Source of the DNA: Piscinibacter sp.
Lineage (GTDB): Bacteria > Pseudomonadota > Gammaproteobacteria > Burkholderiales > Burkholderiaceae_C
NCBI GenBank assembly: GCA_019635485.1
Contig: JAHBZL010000048.1
Coordinates: 1-37,300, forward strand
Length of the DNA stretch: 37,300 nucleotides
Reading direction: 5' to 3'
In this document: piece by piece, positions 7,272 to 15,404 of the stretch
Position numbering within the stretch: the stretch's first letter is position 1
Layout of the letters: every line of letters starts with the position of its first letter
The notes under the pieces: generated by a model
The model's input: only the letters and a program-made list of their open reading frames with translations
Database searches by the model: none
Told to the model about the DNA's origin: nothing
Made by a program: the position numbers and the translations under genes

Positions 7272-9155
7272 TCAGGCCGGTGCCGGCCCCCAGGCCTTGA
7301 GTGCGCGCAGCAGCGGGCGCTTCTTCGACTGGTGGCCCTGCATGCGGCGCAGCACGCCGTCCAGCGTGCGCATCGCCTCCAGGATGTGCGGGCCCTTGTT
7401 CAGCATCACGCACTCGGCACGTTCGCCCATCGCCGCGTCGGTGATCTCCGCGCGGGAGGGCAGGCCGGTACGCGCCAGGCTCTCGAGCACCTGCGTGGCC
7501 CACACCACCGGCAGGTGCGCCGCCTCGCAGGCCCAGAGGATTTCCTCCTGCACCTCGGCCAGGCGCTCGAAGCCGCACTCGACCGCCAGATCGCCGCGCG
7601 CGATCATCACGCCGGCCGCCTCGCCGGCGAGCGCCGCGAACAGCATCTCCGGCAGGTGCTCGAAGCCGCGCCGCGTCTCGATCTTCAGGATCAGCCCGAG
7701 CTGCGCGCCGCCGCGTTCGGCCAGCAGCACGCGCAACGCCCGCACGTCGTCGGCCGACTGCGCGAACGACAGCCCGACCAGGTCGGCATGGTGCACCACC
7801 GCGTCGAGATCGGCGCGGTCCTTGGCCGTCAGCGCCGGCAGTTCCAGGCGGCTGTCGGGCAGATTGATGCCCTTGTCCGCCGCCAGCATTGCGCCGCCAT
7901 CGGCGACGTCGGTGATCTCGACGTCGACACCGCGGCGTGTCACCCGGCGGATCACGCCGCCGAGGCGGCCATCGTCGAACCACACGCGTTCGCCCTTGCG
8001 GACCTGCGCCAGCACCTCCGGCAGCGTGCAGGCCACGCTGGCCGGTTGCACGCGCCGGTGACCGGAGCCGTGGCTGGCCGCGTGGCCGAGGCCGTCCGGC
8101 GTCAGGCGCAGCATGTCGCCGCGCTGCAGCGGGACGCGGCCGGCCTGCTCGGGCAGGTCGGCCACGCCGGTCTCGCGTGGCTCGGCGCCGCGGCGGTGCA
8201 GGCGCAGCCGCGTCGCGGGCGTCAGGTAGGCGGTCCGGTCGCACTGCGCCAGCACGCCGCCGGTGCGCTCGTCGACCACGGTCAGGCGCCGGGCCGACCC
8301 GCGCGAGTCGACGAAGTCGATCCGGTCGCCCGGGCGGAGCTGGGCGAGCCAGGCCGGATCGACACCGAGCATCGCGCTCGCGCCGTCGACCGTGCCGCCG
8401 GCGCCTTGCGCACGCAGCCCGACCAGCGCCGGCGCGAGCACCTGGCCGAGCGCATCGCGCAGCGGGCGCAGCTTGAGCACGCTCGGCCCGGGCGCGATCG
8501 GCCCGGTGCGGATCTTCGGCCCGGCCAGGTCCATCAGCACGCGCACCGGTCGCCCGGAGCTCGCGGCAGCCCGCCGCACGTGGCCGGCCATCGCGGCCCA
8601 GGCGTCGGCATCGTCGTGCGCGCAGTTGATGCGGGCGATGTCCATGCCGGCATGCACCAGCGATCCGACCAGCACCGGGTCGCGCGCCGCCTCGGACGGC
8701 AGCGTGACCATCACCCGCACGCGGCGCTCGGCCGGCGACGTGCCGAACAGCCGCTCCGCGTGGCGCGCGAGCAGCGCCGGGCCGTGCCGGAAGCCTGCCG
8801 GCTCGTCGCCGGCCAGCGGACGCCAGGGCCGGCCCAGCAGCACGTGCAGCAGGCCCAGCACCTTGTCGAGGTTGGCCAGCACATGACTCTCGGCCCGCCC
8901 GAGCGAGGACAGACCGAACCGCGCGAGGCGGTCCTGCAGCCCGCGTGCATCGACGCTGCGCATCGCCAGGTAATGCGCGAGGTTGCGCGCACTGGCCCGC
9001 TGCACCGGCGCGGTACCGGTGATCCACGGCGCGAGGCGCTGCTCGCAGTCGAGCATCGCGCGCCGCAGGCCCTGCAGTTCATCCACCAGGGCCTGGCACT
9101 CGGCCCGTTCCCAAGGGGGGGCCTCTTGCAGGCCCGGCTCGATCATGTCTTCCAT
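7272..9155 (-). CDS. pyruvate-kinase-like protein with N-terminal extension and no C-domain
   Basis: 627 residues from ATG 9155. The first 145 or so residues are a helical extension absent from ordinary pyruvate kinase. The TIM barrel then starts at VRVMVTLPSEAARDP, with AGMDIARINCAHDD, VLMDLAGPKIRTG, LILKIETRRGF, MIARGDLAVE (near residue 517), VVWATQVLES and PSRAEITDAA matching the metal-, phosphate- and PEP-binding motifs of the family. The inserted B-domain is longer than usual. The protein stops after VMLNKGPHILEAMRTLDGVLRRM, without the C-terminal allosteric domain. It would convert PEP and ADP to pyruvate and ATP if active; the substituted motifs (INCAHDD for LNFSHG) leave room for a different phosphotransfer. 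Two further in-frame starts lie 27 codons upstream and 3 codons downstream. Confidence 0.85.
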   Translation of the reverse strand: MEDMIEPGLQEAPPWERAECQALVDELQGLRRAMLDCEQRLAPWITGTAPVQRASARNLAHYLAMRSVDARGLQDRLARFGLSSLGRAESHVLANLDKVLGLLHVLLGRPWRPLAGDEPAGFRHGPALLARHAERLFGTSPAERRVRVMVTLPSEAARDPVLVGSLVHAGMDIARINCAHDDADAWAAMAGHVRRAAASSGRPVRVLMDLAGPKIRTGPIAPGPSVLKLRPLRDALGQVLAPALVGLRAQGAGGTVDGASAMLGVDPAWLAQLRPGDRIDFVDSRGSARRLTVVDERTGGVLAQCDRTAYLTPATRLRLHRRGAEPRETGVADLPEQAGRVPLQRGDMLRLTPDGLGHAASHGSGHRRVQPASVACTLPEVLAQVRKGERVWFDDGRLGGVIRRVTRRGVDVEITDVADGGAMLAADKGINLPDSRLELPALTAKDRADLDAVVHHADLVGLSFAQSADDVRALRVLLAERGGAQLGLILKIETRRGFEHLPEMLFAALAGEAAGVMIARGDLAVECGFERLAEVQEEILWACEAAHLPVVWATQVLESLARTGLPSRAEITDAAMGERAECVMLNKGPHILEAMRTLDGVLRRMQGHQSKKRPLLRALKAWGPAPA

Positions 9156-9325
9156 CGCGGGCCAGTCTGTCCGGGCGATGTGGCAGGCACGTGACGCCCG
9201 GGGCAGCGCACGGCCGCGGGCCTTGAGGCAGCGCAACGCGGTCGGCCGTCACACGGCCGTCAGCGAGTCTTCACGAAGGCGACACGCGCCGCGGCGATGC
9301 TTGGCGGCAGGTTCAGGAGACCGAC

Positions 9326-9454
9326 ATGCGTGACCTCCCCCTGCCGACGCTGCCGCTGGGCATCGCCGAACCGCGCCGGCGGCGCGGCGTCGCGGCCTGG
9401 CTGAAAGGCACGATGAAGGGCACGATGCAGCGGCTGCGGCGCCGCCGCGGCTGA
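9326..9454 (+). CDS. small arginine-rich ORF (42 residues)
   Basis: An ATG at 9326 is preceded by AGGAGA at a good distance and opens 42 codons divergent from the pyruvate-kinase-like gene. The product is Pro/Leu-rich at the N-terminus (MRDLPLPTLPLG) and then strongly basic, ending in a run of arginines. The C-terminal half could be an amphipathic helix (VAAWLKGTMKGTMQRL), suggesting contact with nucleic acid or membrane. No family is recognised. In such GC-rich DNA, short arginine-rich ORFs arise by chance, so the ribosome-binding site is the main support. Confidence 0.38.
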   Translation: MRDLPLPTLPLGIAEPRRRRGVAAWLKGTMKGTMQRLRRRRG

Positions 9455-9480
9455 AGCGGCTGGCGGGCACCGCCGCGCCT

Positions 9481-10473
9481 TCACTGCGGCTCGATGCCGG
9501 CCGCGCGGATCACCTGGGACCAGCGCCGGACCTCGCCTTCCAGCAGGCGCTGCAGGTCGGCCGGCGAACCGGCCGCCAGCCGCATCCCCAGGCGGCCCAG
9601 CTTGTCCTGCACCGACGGTGCCGCCACCGCGTCGCGGACCGCCGCGTTCAGGCGCTCGATCACCTCCGCCGGCGTGCCGGCCGGCGCGGCCAGCGCGTTC
9701 CACGACGCCACCTCGTAGCCGGCCAGGCCGGCCTGGGCCGCGGTCGGCACATCGGGCAGCGCCGGGTTGCGCCGATCCGAGGTGACCGCCAGCGCGCGCA
9801 CGGCGCCGGCCTGCACCTGCGGCAGCATCGGCGCGACGATCTCGACGGCGACGTCGACCTCGCCGGCGCGCAGCGCCGACAGCACCGCCGGGCTGCTCTT
9901 GTAGGGCACCGGCAGCAGCTCGACGCGGGCCACCGTCTCGAACAGCTTGGCGGCCAGGTGCTGCGTGCTGCCGACCGCGATCGTGCCGACGTTGAGCCGC
10001 CCGGGGTTCGCCCGCGCATGCGCGAGCAGCGCCGCGAGGGTCGCAAAAGGCGCCTCGGCGCGCACGAACACGCCGAGGTCGAACGCGCCCAGCGTGCTGA
10101 TCGGCGCGAAGTCCTTCAGCGTGTCGTAGGGCAGCCTGCGGAACAGGCCGACGCTGACCGCGTTGCCGTTGCTCATCAGCAGCAGCGTGTGGCCGTCGGG
10201 GCGCGCCGTCGCCACCGCCTGGCTGGCCACGATGCTGCCGGCGCTCGGTCGGTTCTCGACCACCACCGGCTGACCGAGGCGCTGCCCCATGACCTCGGCG
10301 ACGCTGCGGGCCGTGAGGTCGGCGATGCCGCCCGGGCCGAACGGCACCAGCAGCTGGATCGGCCGCTGCGGGAAACGTGCCGGCGCCTGTGCCCGCCCGA
10401 GCGCCGGCCAGGCCGCGGCGCCCAGCCAGGCCAACGCGGCCCGGCGTCCGCGGCCGGGAAGAAGTCTTCTCAT
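9481..10473 (-). CDS. Bug/TctC-family tripartite tricarboxylate transporter binding protein
   Basis: 330 residues. An N-terminal RR-containing export signal (MRRLLPGRGRRAALAWLG, ending GRAQA) precedes the Bug fold: FPQRPIQLLVPFGPGGIADLTARSVA, QPVVVENRPSAGSIVA, ARPDGHTLLLMSNG, VPYKSSPAVLSALRAGEVDVAVE and ALPDVPTAAQAGLAGYEVASWNAL are the standard family blocks. These periplasmic proteins bind carboxylates, from citrate and other organic acids to aromatic acids; they are massively expanded in Burkholderiales and usually lack adjacent TctAB, as here. Its gene follows the AraC-type regulator on the same strand by 31 bp and is probably co-transcribed with it. The ligand is unknown. Confidence 0.93.
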   Translation of the reverse strand: MRRLLPGRGRRAALAWLGAAAWPALGRAQAPARFPQRPIQLLVPFGPGGIADLTARSVAEVMGQRLGQPVVVENRPSAGSIVASQAVATARPDGHTLLLMSNGNAVSVGLFRRLPYDTLKDFAPISTLGAFDLGVFVRAEAPFATLAALLAHARANPGRLNVGTIAVGSTQHLAAKLFETVARVELLPVPYKSSPAVLSALRAGEVDVAVEIVAPMLPQVQAGAVRALAVTSDRRNPALPDVPTAAQAGLAGYEVASWNALAAPAGTPAEVIERLNAAVRDAVAAPSVQDKLGRLGMRLAAGSPADLQRLLEGEVRRWSQVIRAAGIEPQ

Positions 10474-10504
10474 CGACACAGTATCGCGCGGCACCGTCGA
10501 GGCC

Positions 10505-11557
10505 TCAGCGCGGCCGGGCGAAGTCCGGCAGGCAGAAGCGCTTGCGGTACGCGCCGGGCGCGAGGCCGGTGGTGCGCTTGAACAGGCGCCGGAAGAAGGC
10601 CGGGTCCTCGTAGCCGACCCGCCATGCGATCTCGTCGACGGCCGCGTCGGTGCGCTCCAGGCGGCGCTTGGCATCCTCGACACGCAGCCGCTGCACGTAG
10701 GCGATCGGCGTGAGGCCGGTGGCCGCGGCGAAGCGCCGCTTGAAGGTCCGCTCGGCGAGGCGGGAGCGGCTGATCATCTCCTCGACCGGGCTGGCGACCG
10801 AGAAGTGCGTGGCGAGCCAGCGTTGCGCCGCCTCGATCTCGGCATCGCCGTGGTCGCGCCGGCCTTCGAAGGTGATGTAGGGCGCCAGCCCGTCGTGGTG
10901 CCACTGCAGCGCGTACATCCGGGCCACGCGCTGCGCCTCGGTGGCGCCGGCGAAGCGCGCGATCAGGTACAGCGCCAGGTCGTGCCAGGTGGTCGAGGCG
11001 CCCGAGCTGATCAGCTCCTCGCGCCGGCCGGCGATCACGAGCACGCGCTCGGGATGGATGCGCACCGCCGGGTGCACCGCGGCGAAGGCGCGTGCGTAGT
11101 CGAAGTGCACGGTGGCGTCCTGGCCGTCGTACAGGCCGGTCTCGGCGAGCAGGAAGATGCCCGAGCAGGCCGAGCACAGCAGTGCGCCACGCTCGTGCAT
11201 GCGCCGCAGCCACTGCACGGCGCGCGGGTGGCGGTCGCGGCGCCAGAGGCCGTCGTGCAGCAGCACGGAGGGCACGATCACCACGTCGCAGGACTCGATC
11301 TCCTCGATCGGCCGCTGCACGGTGAGCGGCACGCCGCTGGCCAGCACCAGCGCGCCGGCGCGCTCGCCGACGATCTCCGCGCGGAAGGTCGCCCCGGACG
11401 CCGCGGGTTCGTCGGAAGTCTCCATCAGCGCGCCGGCATTCATCACGTCGTACAGGCCGGCGAGCGTGGACAGCACCGCCTCCGGCAACGCCAGCAGCGC
11501 GACGCGCAGCGGCGCCGGCGGGGTCGACGACGGGGAACGGCTCGAGGCTGGAGGCAT
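10505..11557 (-). CDS. GlxA-type AraC-family transcriptional regulator with DJ-1/PfpI domain
   Basis: 350 residues. The N-terminal DJ-1/PfpI-like amidotransferase domain (about 18-200) shows the elbow LLCSACSGIFLLAETGLYDG near residue 126, in which the nucleophile position keeps a cysteine-serine pair; in GlxA proteins this domain senses a ligand rather than acting as an enzyme. The C-terminal double helix-turn-helix of AraC type follows (LAERTFKRRFAAATGLTPIAYVQRLRVEDAKRRLE and EIAWRVGYEDPAFFRRLFKRTTGLAPGAYRKRF). It is divergent from the methyltransferase gene at 11678 and upstream of the Bug gene on its own strand, so both are candidate targets. The start at 11557 gives a normal-length N-terminus. 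Confidence 0.93.
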   Translation of the reverse strand: MPPASSRSPSSTPPAPLRVALLALPEAVLSTLAGLYDVMNAGALMETSDEPAASGATFRAEIVGERAGALVLASGVPLTVQRPIEEIESCDVVIVPSVLLHDGLWRRDRHPRAVQWLRRMHERGALLCSACSGIFLLAETGLYDGQDATVHFDYARAFAAVHPAVRIHPERVLVIAGRREELISSGASTTWHDLALYLIARFAGATEAQRVARMYALQWHHDGLAPYITFEGRRDHGDAEIEAAQRWLATHFSVASPVEEMISRSRLAERTFKRRFAAATGLTPIAYVQRLRVEDAKRRLERTDAAVDEIAWRVGYEDPAFFRRLFKRTTGLAPGAYRKRFCLPDFARPR

Positions 11558-11677
11558 GGCGCGCAAGCAGGCAATGGCAGGAACGGACCGATCTTGGGCG
11601 ATTTCGGCACTGCCGTGAACCGGGGCGGGCGGCGACCATCCCGACCCTCCCCAACGAATCACCCGAAAGGAAACTCC

Positions 11678-12745
11678 ATGGATGCGCCCGTGATCGACCC
11701 CGCCCGGCTCGAAGCCTTCGTGACACGCGCGATCGCCGACATCACGGCCGGCTACACCGGCGTGATGATCAGCCTCGGCAGCCAGCTCGGTCTGTACCGG
11801 GCGCTCGCCTATGCCGGCCCGCTGAGCGCGAAGGAGGTCGCGCAGCGCGCCGGCTGCGCCGAGCGCTACGTGCGCGAGTGGCTCAACGCGCAGGCGGCCG
11901 GCGGCTACCTCGTCTACCACGCCGTCAGCGACACCTACGAGATGACGCCGGAGCAGGCCATGGTGCTGGCCGACGAGGACAGCCCGGTCTACATCCCGCC
12001 GGCCTGGAACGTGCCGGCCGCGATGTGGGCGGACGAGCCGAAGGCGCTGGAGGCCTTCCGCACCGGCCGCGGCGTGGCCTGGGGTGAGCACGACGAGCGC
12101 ATGTCCTGCGGCGTCGCGGCGTTCTACCGCAACGGCTACCGCGCGGCCCTCGTGCCGCAGTGGCTGCCGGCGCTGGATGGCGTGGTGGAGCAGCTGGAAG
12201 CCGGCATCGCGGTGGCCGACATCGGCTGCGGCCACGGCCACGCCACGCTGCTGCTGGCGGAAGCGTTTCCGAACTCGCGCTTCTTCGGCTACGACACGCA
12301 CGCGGCCTCGCTCGCCGCCGCGCAGCGCAATGCGGCGGCCGCCGGCGCGGCGCAGCGCGTGACCTTCGCGCGGGCCCGGGCAGTCGACTACCCCGACGAG
12401 CGCTACGGGCTGATCTGCTTCTTCGACACGCTGCACGACCTGGGTGATCCGGAGGCTGCCGCGCGCCACGCCGCAAAGACACTGGCGCCGGGTGGCACGG
12501 TGCTGCTGGTCGAGCCCTACGCGAACGACCGCATCGCGGACAACCTCACGCCGGTCGGGCAGATGTACTACGCCGGCTCGACCCTGATCTGCTGCGCGCA
12601 CGCGATCTCGGAAGGCGGGCACCTGGTGCTCGGCGCCCAGGCCGGCGAGGCGCGGCTGGCCGCGGTGTTCCGACAGGCCGGGTTCACCCACTTCCGGCGC
12701 GCCGCGGAGACGCCGTTCAATCTCGTGTTCGAAGTGCGGCGCTGA
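11678..12745 (+). CDS. class I SAM-dependent methyltransferase with N-terminal winged helix
   Basis: 355 residues. The start ATG lies eight bases after AAAGGA. The N-terminal 110 residues resemble the winged-helix domain of Rv2258c-type methyltransferases (GVMISLGSQLGLYRALAYAGPLSAKEVAQRAGCAERYVREWLNAQAAGGYL). The Rossmann domain follows with motif I VADIGCGHGHATLLLAEAFP, an acidic residue ending strand 2 (FFGYDTH), YGLICFFDTLHDLGDP and LAPGGTVLLVEPY. It transfers a methyl group from SAM to an unknown, probably small-molecule, substrate. It is divergent from the GlxA-type regulator, which is its likely controller. Confidence 0.9.
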   Translation: MDAPVIDPARLEAFVTRAIADITAGYTGVMISLGSQLGLYRALAYAGPLSAKEVAQRAGCAERYVREWLNAQAAGGYLVYHAVSDTYEMTPEQAMVLADEDSPVYIPPAWNVPAAMWADEPKALEAFRTGRGVAWGEHDERMSCGVAAFYRNGYRAALVPQWLPALDGVVEQLEAGIAVADIGCGHGHATLLLAEAFPNSRFFGYDTHAASLAAAQRNAAAAGAAQRVTFARARAVDYPDERYGLICFFDTLHDLGDPEAAARHAAKTLAPGGTVLLVEPYANDRIADNLTPVGQMYYAGSTLICCAHAISEGGHLVLGAQAGEARLAAVFRQAGFTHFRRAAETPFNLVFEVRR

Positions 12746-12752
12746 GCGCGCA

Positions 12753-12776
12753 CCGGGCCGCATCGCCGCGGCCCGG
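12753..12776 (+). terminator. 9-bp GC hairpin after the methyltransferase gene
   Basis: CCGGGCCGC-ATCGCC-GCGGCCCGG is a perfect 9-bp stem with a 6-base loop starting eight bases after the stop codon. No T-tract follows, so termination may be weak or Rho-assisted. Confidence 0.4.
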
Positions 12777-12798
12777 CCGCCCGGCGCGCAGGAATATT

Positions 12799-12814
12799 AC
12801 ATTTGCACAAATCT
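12799..12814 (+). promoter_or_regulatory. shared motif site 1, upstream of the Pal-like gene
   Basis: ACATTTGCACAAATCT is a near-perfect palindrome (7-bp arms with one mismatch, CA centre) in an AT-rich island, ending 56 bp before the start codon at 12871. It matches sites at 16381-16396 and 21734-21749. TTACAT-N17-TAACAT across it is one possible sigma-70 promoter reading. Confidence 0.5.
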
Positions 12815-12870
12815 TCATGTAACATTGATTCTTCTGATGTCCCCCCGTCACGACGATCAGGAGTTCAACG

Positions 12871-13428
12871 ATGCAAGCCTCCCTTTCCACCGCAGCGCTG
12901 CTGCTGGCGGGTGCCGCCGTGCTCGCCGGCTGCAGCAGCACTCCGCTGAGCGAGCCGTCCAGCGGCAGCACCACCACGACCGGCTCGTCCACGGCGACGC
13001 CGCCGGCCGGCGGCGGTACGGGCAAGCCGGTCGCGTCCTCGACGGTGACCAGCGTCATGCTCGCGCCGCACCTGGATCCGAAGAACCGGATCTCCTCCGA
13101 GCGGAGCGTGTTCTTCGACTTCGACGACTTCTCGATCCGCAGCGACTACTCGGCGCTGGTGGAACGCCACGGCCGCTACCTGCAGTCCAAGCCGGCGCTG
13201 GCGATCAAGATCGAAGGCAATGCCGACGAACGCGGCAGCCCGGAATACAACCTCGCGCTCGGGCAGAAGCGCGCCGAGGCGGTCGCGCAGGCGCTGCGCA
13301 TCTACGGCGTGAAGGAATCGCAGATGGAGCCGGTCAGCTGGGGCGAGGAGCGCCCGCGCGCGACCGGTCACGACGAGGCGGCCTGGGCGCAGAACCGGCG
13401 CGCCGACCTGGTCTATCCGCGCCAGTGA
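12871..13428 (+). CDS. Pal-like OmpA-domain lipoprotein
   Basis: 185 residues; AGGAG lies seven bases before the ATG. A lipoprotein signal is clear (LAGC lipobox, Cys at residue 21), followed by a Ser/Thr/Pro/Gly-rich linker to about residue 60. The OmpA-like peptidoglycan-binding domain follows: SVFFDFDDFSIRSDY, IKIEGNADERGSPEYNLALG and QKRAEAVAQALRIYGV, with the DERG and arginine residues that bind diaminopimelate. It should tether the outer membrane to peptidoglycan. The tolQRAB-ybgF genes that normally surround pal are absent, so this may be a second Pal-type protein rather than the Tol-Pal one. A conserved motif site lies in its promoter region. Confidence 0.9.
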   Translation: MQASLSTAALLLAGAAVLAGCSSTPLSEPSSGSTTTTGSSTATPPAGGGTGKPVASSTVTSVMLAPHLDPKNRISSERSVFFDFDDFSIRSDYSALVERHGRYLQSKPALAIKIEGNADERGSPEYNLALGQKRAEAVAQALRIYGVKESQMEPVSWGEERPRATGHDEAAWAQNRRADLVYPRQ

Positions 13429-13438
13429 GGTCCCGCGC

Positions 13439-13966
13439 TCACTGACCGAGCGGGATGTTGGCGGCCCGCTCGTCGGCGTCGAGCGCGGTGATCAGCTTGG
13501 CCAGATCGGCATCGAGGCGCGCCAGCGTCTTCGCATCCAGACTGGCCAGCGCCTGCGGCAGCACGCCGCTCAGCGGCCCGGGCGCCTTGCGCAGCACGGC
13601 GGCGCCGGCGGGCAGCAGCCGCAGTTGAACGGTGCGCCGATCCGGCCCGTTCTTCTCCCCGACGATCAGTGCGCGCTCGGCCAGCGTGCGCACGAGGTTG
13701 CTGGCGGTCGACTGGTGCACGTCCATCGCACGCGCCAGTTCGCTGACACCCAGTCCGGGCCGGGCACGCACCAGGCTCAGCGCCCACAATTGCGCACCGC
13801 CCACACCGGCACGTTTCTCGACCTGCTGAAAATGCGTCTTGACCGCGTTGAAGACAAGCCGGAATCGGCGCAGCACGCGGGCAGCGGGTTCGCCGATGTC
13901 GCTGTCAGTGGGCTCCGGGCCGGGCACGGCGCCCGAAGCGGTCCCCCTGCTGGTTCGATTTGTCAT
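13439..13966 (-). CDS. MarR-family transcriptional regulator
   Basis: 175 residues from ATG 13966. The winged helix-turn-helix is plain: GVGGAQLWALSLVRARPGLGVSELARAMDVHQSTASNLVRTLAERALIVGEKNGPDRRTVQLRLLPAGAAVLRKA, with the DRR wing motif, between N- and C-terminal dimerisation helices. It ends 10 bp from the convergent Pal-like gene and is divergent from the ClC gene with only 43 bp between start codons. The perfect 8-bp palindrome TCATATGA at 13974-13981 in that gap is a possible operator, so autoregulation and control of the ClC transporter are likely. The ligand is unknown. Confidence 0.9.
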   Translation of the reverse strand: MTNRTSRGTASGAVPGPEPTDSDIGEPAARVLRRFRLVFNAVKTHFQQVEKRAGVGGAQLWALSLVRARPGLGVSELARAMDVHQSTASNLVRTLAERALIVGEKNGPDRRTVQLRLLPAGAAVLRKAPGPLSGVLPQALASLDAKTLARLDADLAKLITALDADERAANIPLGQ

Positions 13967-14009
13967 CCCGGAATCATATGAGAGGCGGCCGGACGAACCG
14001 GATCGAGGC

Positions 14010-15404
14010 ATGAAACACGACCTGCATGTGGCCGCGGCGCTGCGGCGCGAGTTCTCCGACTGGCGGCTGTGGCTCGCGCGCGGCATCGTGATCGCGGTGG
14101 CGGCGCTCGCCGGCCTTACCGTGGTCGGCTTCACCTGGCTGACCGAGCGCGCGCTGGAGCACTTCTTCGCGCTGCGCGCCGCCTGGTGGTGGGCGCCGCT
14201 GCTGTGGACGCCGCTGTGCACCGGCGCGATCGTCTGGCTCACGCGCCGCTATGCCGCCGGCGCGGCGGGTTCGGGCATCCCGCAGGTGATGGCGGCACTC
14301 GATTCGTCGGTCGACTCGGTGCACCGCGGCCTGTTCGTCTCGATCCGCCTGAGCGTCGCGAAGATCGTGCTGACGGCCTGGGGCCTGCTGGCCGGTCTGT
14401 CGCTCGGACGCGAGGGCCCGTCGGTGCAGATCGCGGCCGGCGTGATGCACGGCGCACGGCGCTGGCTTCCCAAGCGCTCGGCGGTCACCGAACACGGCCT
14501 GCTGGTGGCCGGCGGCGCGGCCGGCATCGCGGCCGCCTTCAACACGCCGCTGGCCGGCGTGATGTTCGCGATCGAGGAACTGTCGCGCACGCCCGAGCAG
14601 CGCAGCAGCGGCCTGCTCGTCTCCGGCATCGTGCTGGCCGGCCTGGTGGCGGTCTCGATCCTCGGCAACGGCACCTACTTCGGCGTGATCCGCGTGCCCG
14701 AGATCGGGCTCGCACTGCTCTGGCCGGGTCTGCTGGTGGCGCTCGCCAGCGGCGCCGCCGGCGGCCTGTTCGCGCGCCTGCTGATCGCCTCGCTCGGCGG
14801 CCGCTCGACCGACCCGGTGAGCCGCTGGCGCCTGCGCCGCCCGGTGCTGTTCGCGGTCGCCTGCGGGCTCGCGGTGGCGGTGATCGGCCTGGCCACCAAT
14901 GGCGCGACCTTCGGCAGCGGCTACGTCTACACCAAGGCCATGCTGTCGGGCGAGGCGACGGCCCCGGCGATCTACGTGCTGCTGAAGTTCATCGCCACCT
15001 GGCTGACCGCCTGGTCCGGCGTGCCCGCCGGCATCTTCGCGCCGTCACTGGCGATCGGTGCGGCGCTCGGCAACGACATCGCGCTGCTCACCCAGTACCC
15101 GCACGCGGCCACGCTGATCGCGCTCGGCATGGTCGGCTTCCTCGCCGCGGCGACGCAGGCCCCGCTGACCTCCTTCATCATCGTGATGGAGATGATCGAC
15201 GGCCATGCGATGGTGCTCAGCCTGATGGCCTGCGCGCTGATCGCCAGCGGCGTCTCGCGGGTGCTGACGCGCCCGCTCTATTCGACGCTCGCCCAGCTGC
15301 AGCTCGGCCGGATGCCGGTGCCGCCGGCGCGCCTCACGACGAGCGCGCCTGCCGCTCCGGCGCCGGCGGCGGATCCGCCGCCCGGATCTCCCCCGCCGGC
15401 CTGA
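14010..15404 (+). CDS. ClC-family chloride channel/exchanger
   Basis: 464 residues, about 10-12 hydrophobic helices. The three anion-selectivity motifs are present: GSGIP (87-91), GREGP (133-137) and GIFAP (341-345). The gating glutamate, Glu135, is retained, which in this family usually means a proton-coupled exchanger rather than a passive channel. The C-terminal tail is Pro/Ala-rich and cytoplasmic, without CBS domains. ATG 14010 was chosen because it opens a normal cytoplasmic N-terminus; longer in-frame starts overlap the divergent marR gene. The 3' end overlaps the convergent mscS-type gene by 71 bp. Likely roles are acid or osmotic stress tolerance. Confidence 0.93.
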   Translation: MKHDLHVAAALRREFSDWRLWLARGIVIAVAALAGLTVVGFTWLTERALEHFFALRAAWWWAPLLWTPLCTGAIVWLTRRYAAGAAGSGIPQVMAALDSSVDSVHRGLFVSIRLSVAKIVLTAWGLLAGLSLGREGPSVQIAAGVMHGARRWLPKRSAVTEHGLLVAGGAAGIAAAFNTPLAGVMFAIEELSRTPEQRSSGLLVSGIVLAGLVAVSILGNGTYFGVIRVPEIGLALLWPGLLVALASGAAGGLFARLLIASLGGRSTDPVSRWRLRRPVLFAVACGLAVAVIGLATNGATFGSGYVYTKAMLSGEATAPAIYVLLKFIATWLTAWSGVPAGIFAPSLAIGAALGNDIALLTQYPHAATLIALGMVGFLAAATQAPLTSFIIVMEMIDGHAMVLSLMACALIASGVSRVLTRPLYSTLAQLQLGRMPVPPARLTTSAPAAPAPAADPPPGSPPPA

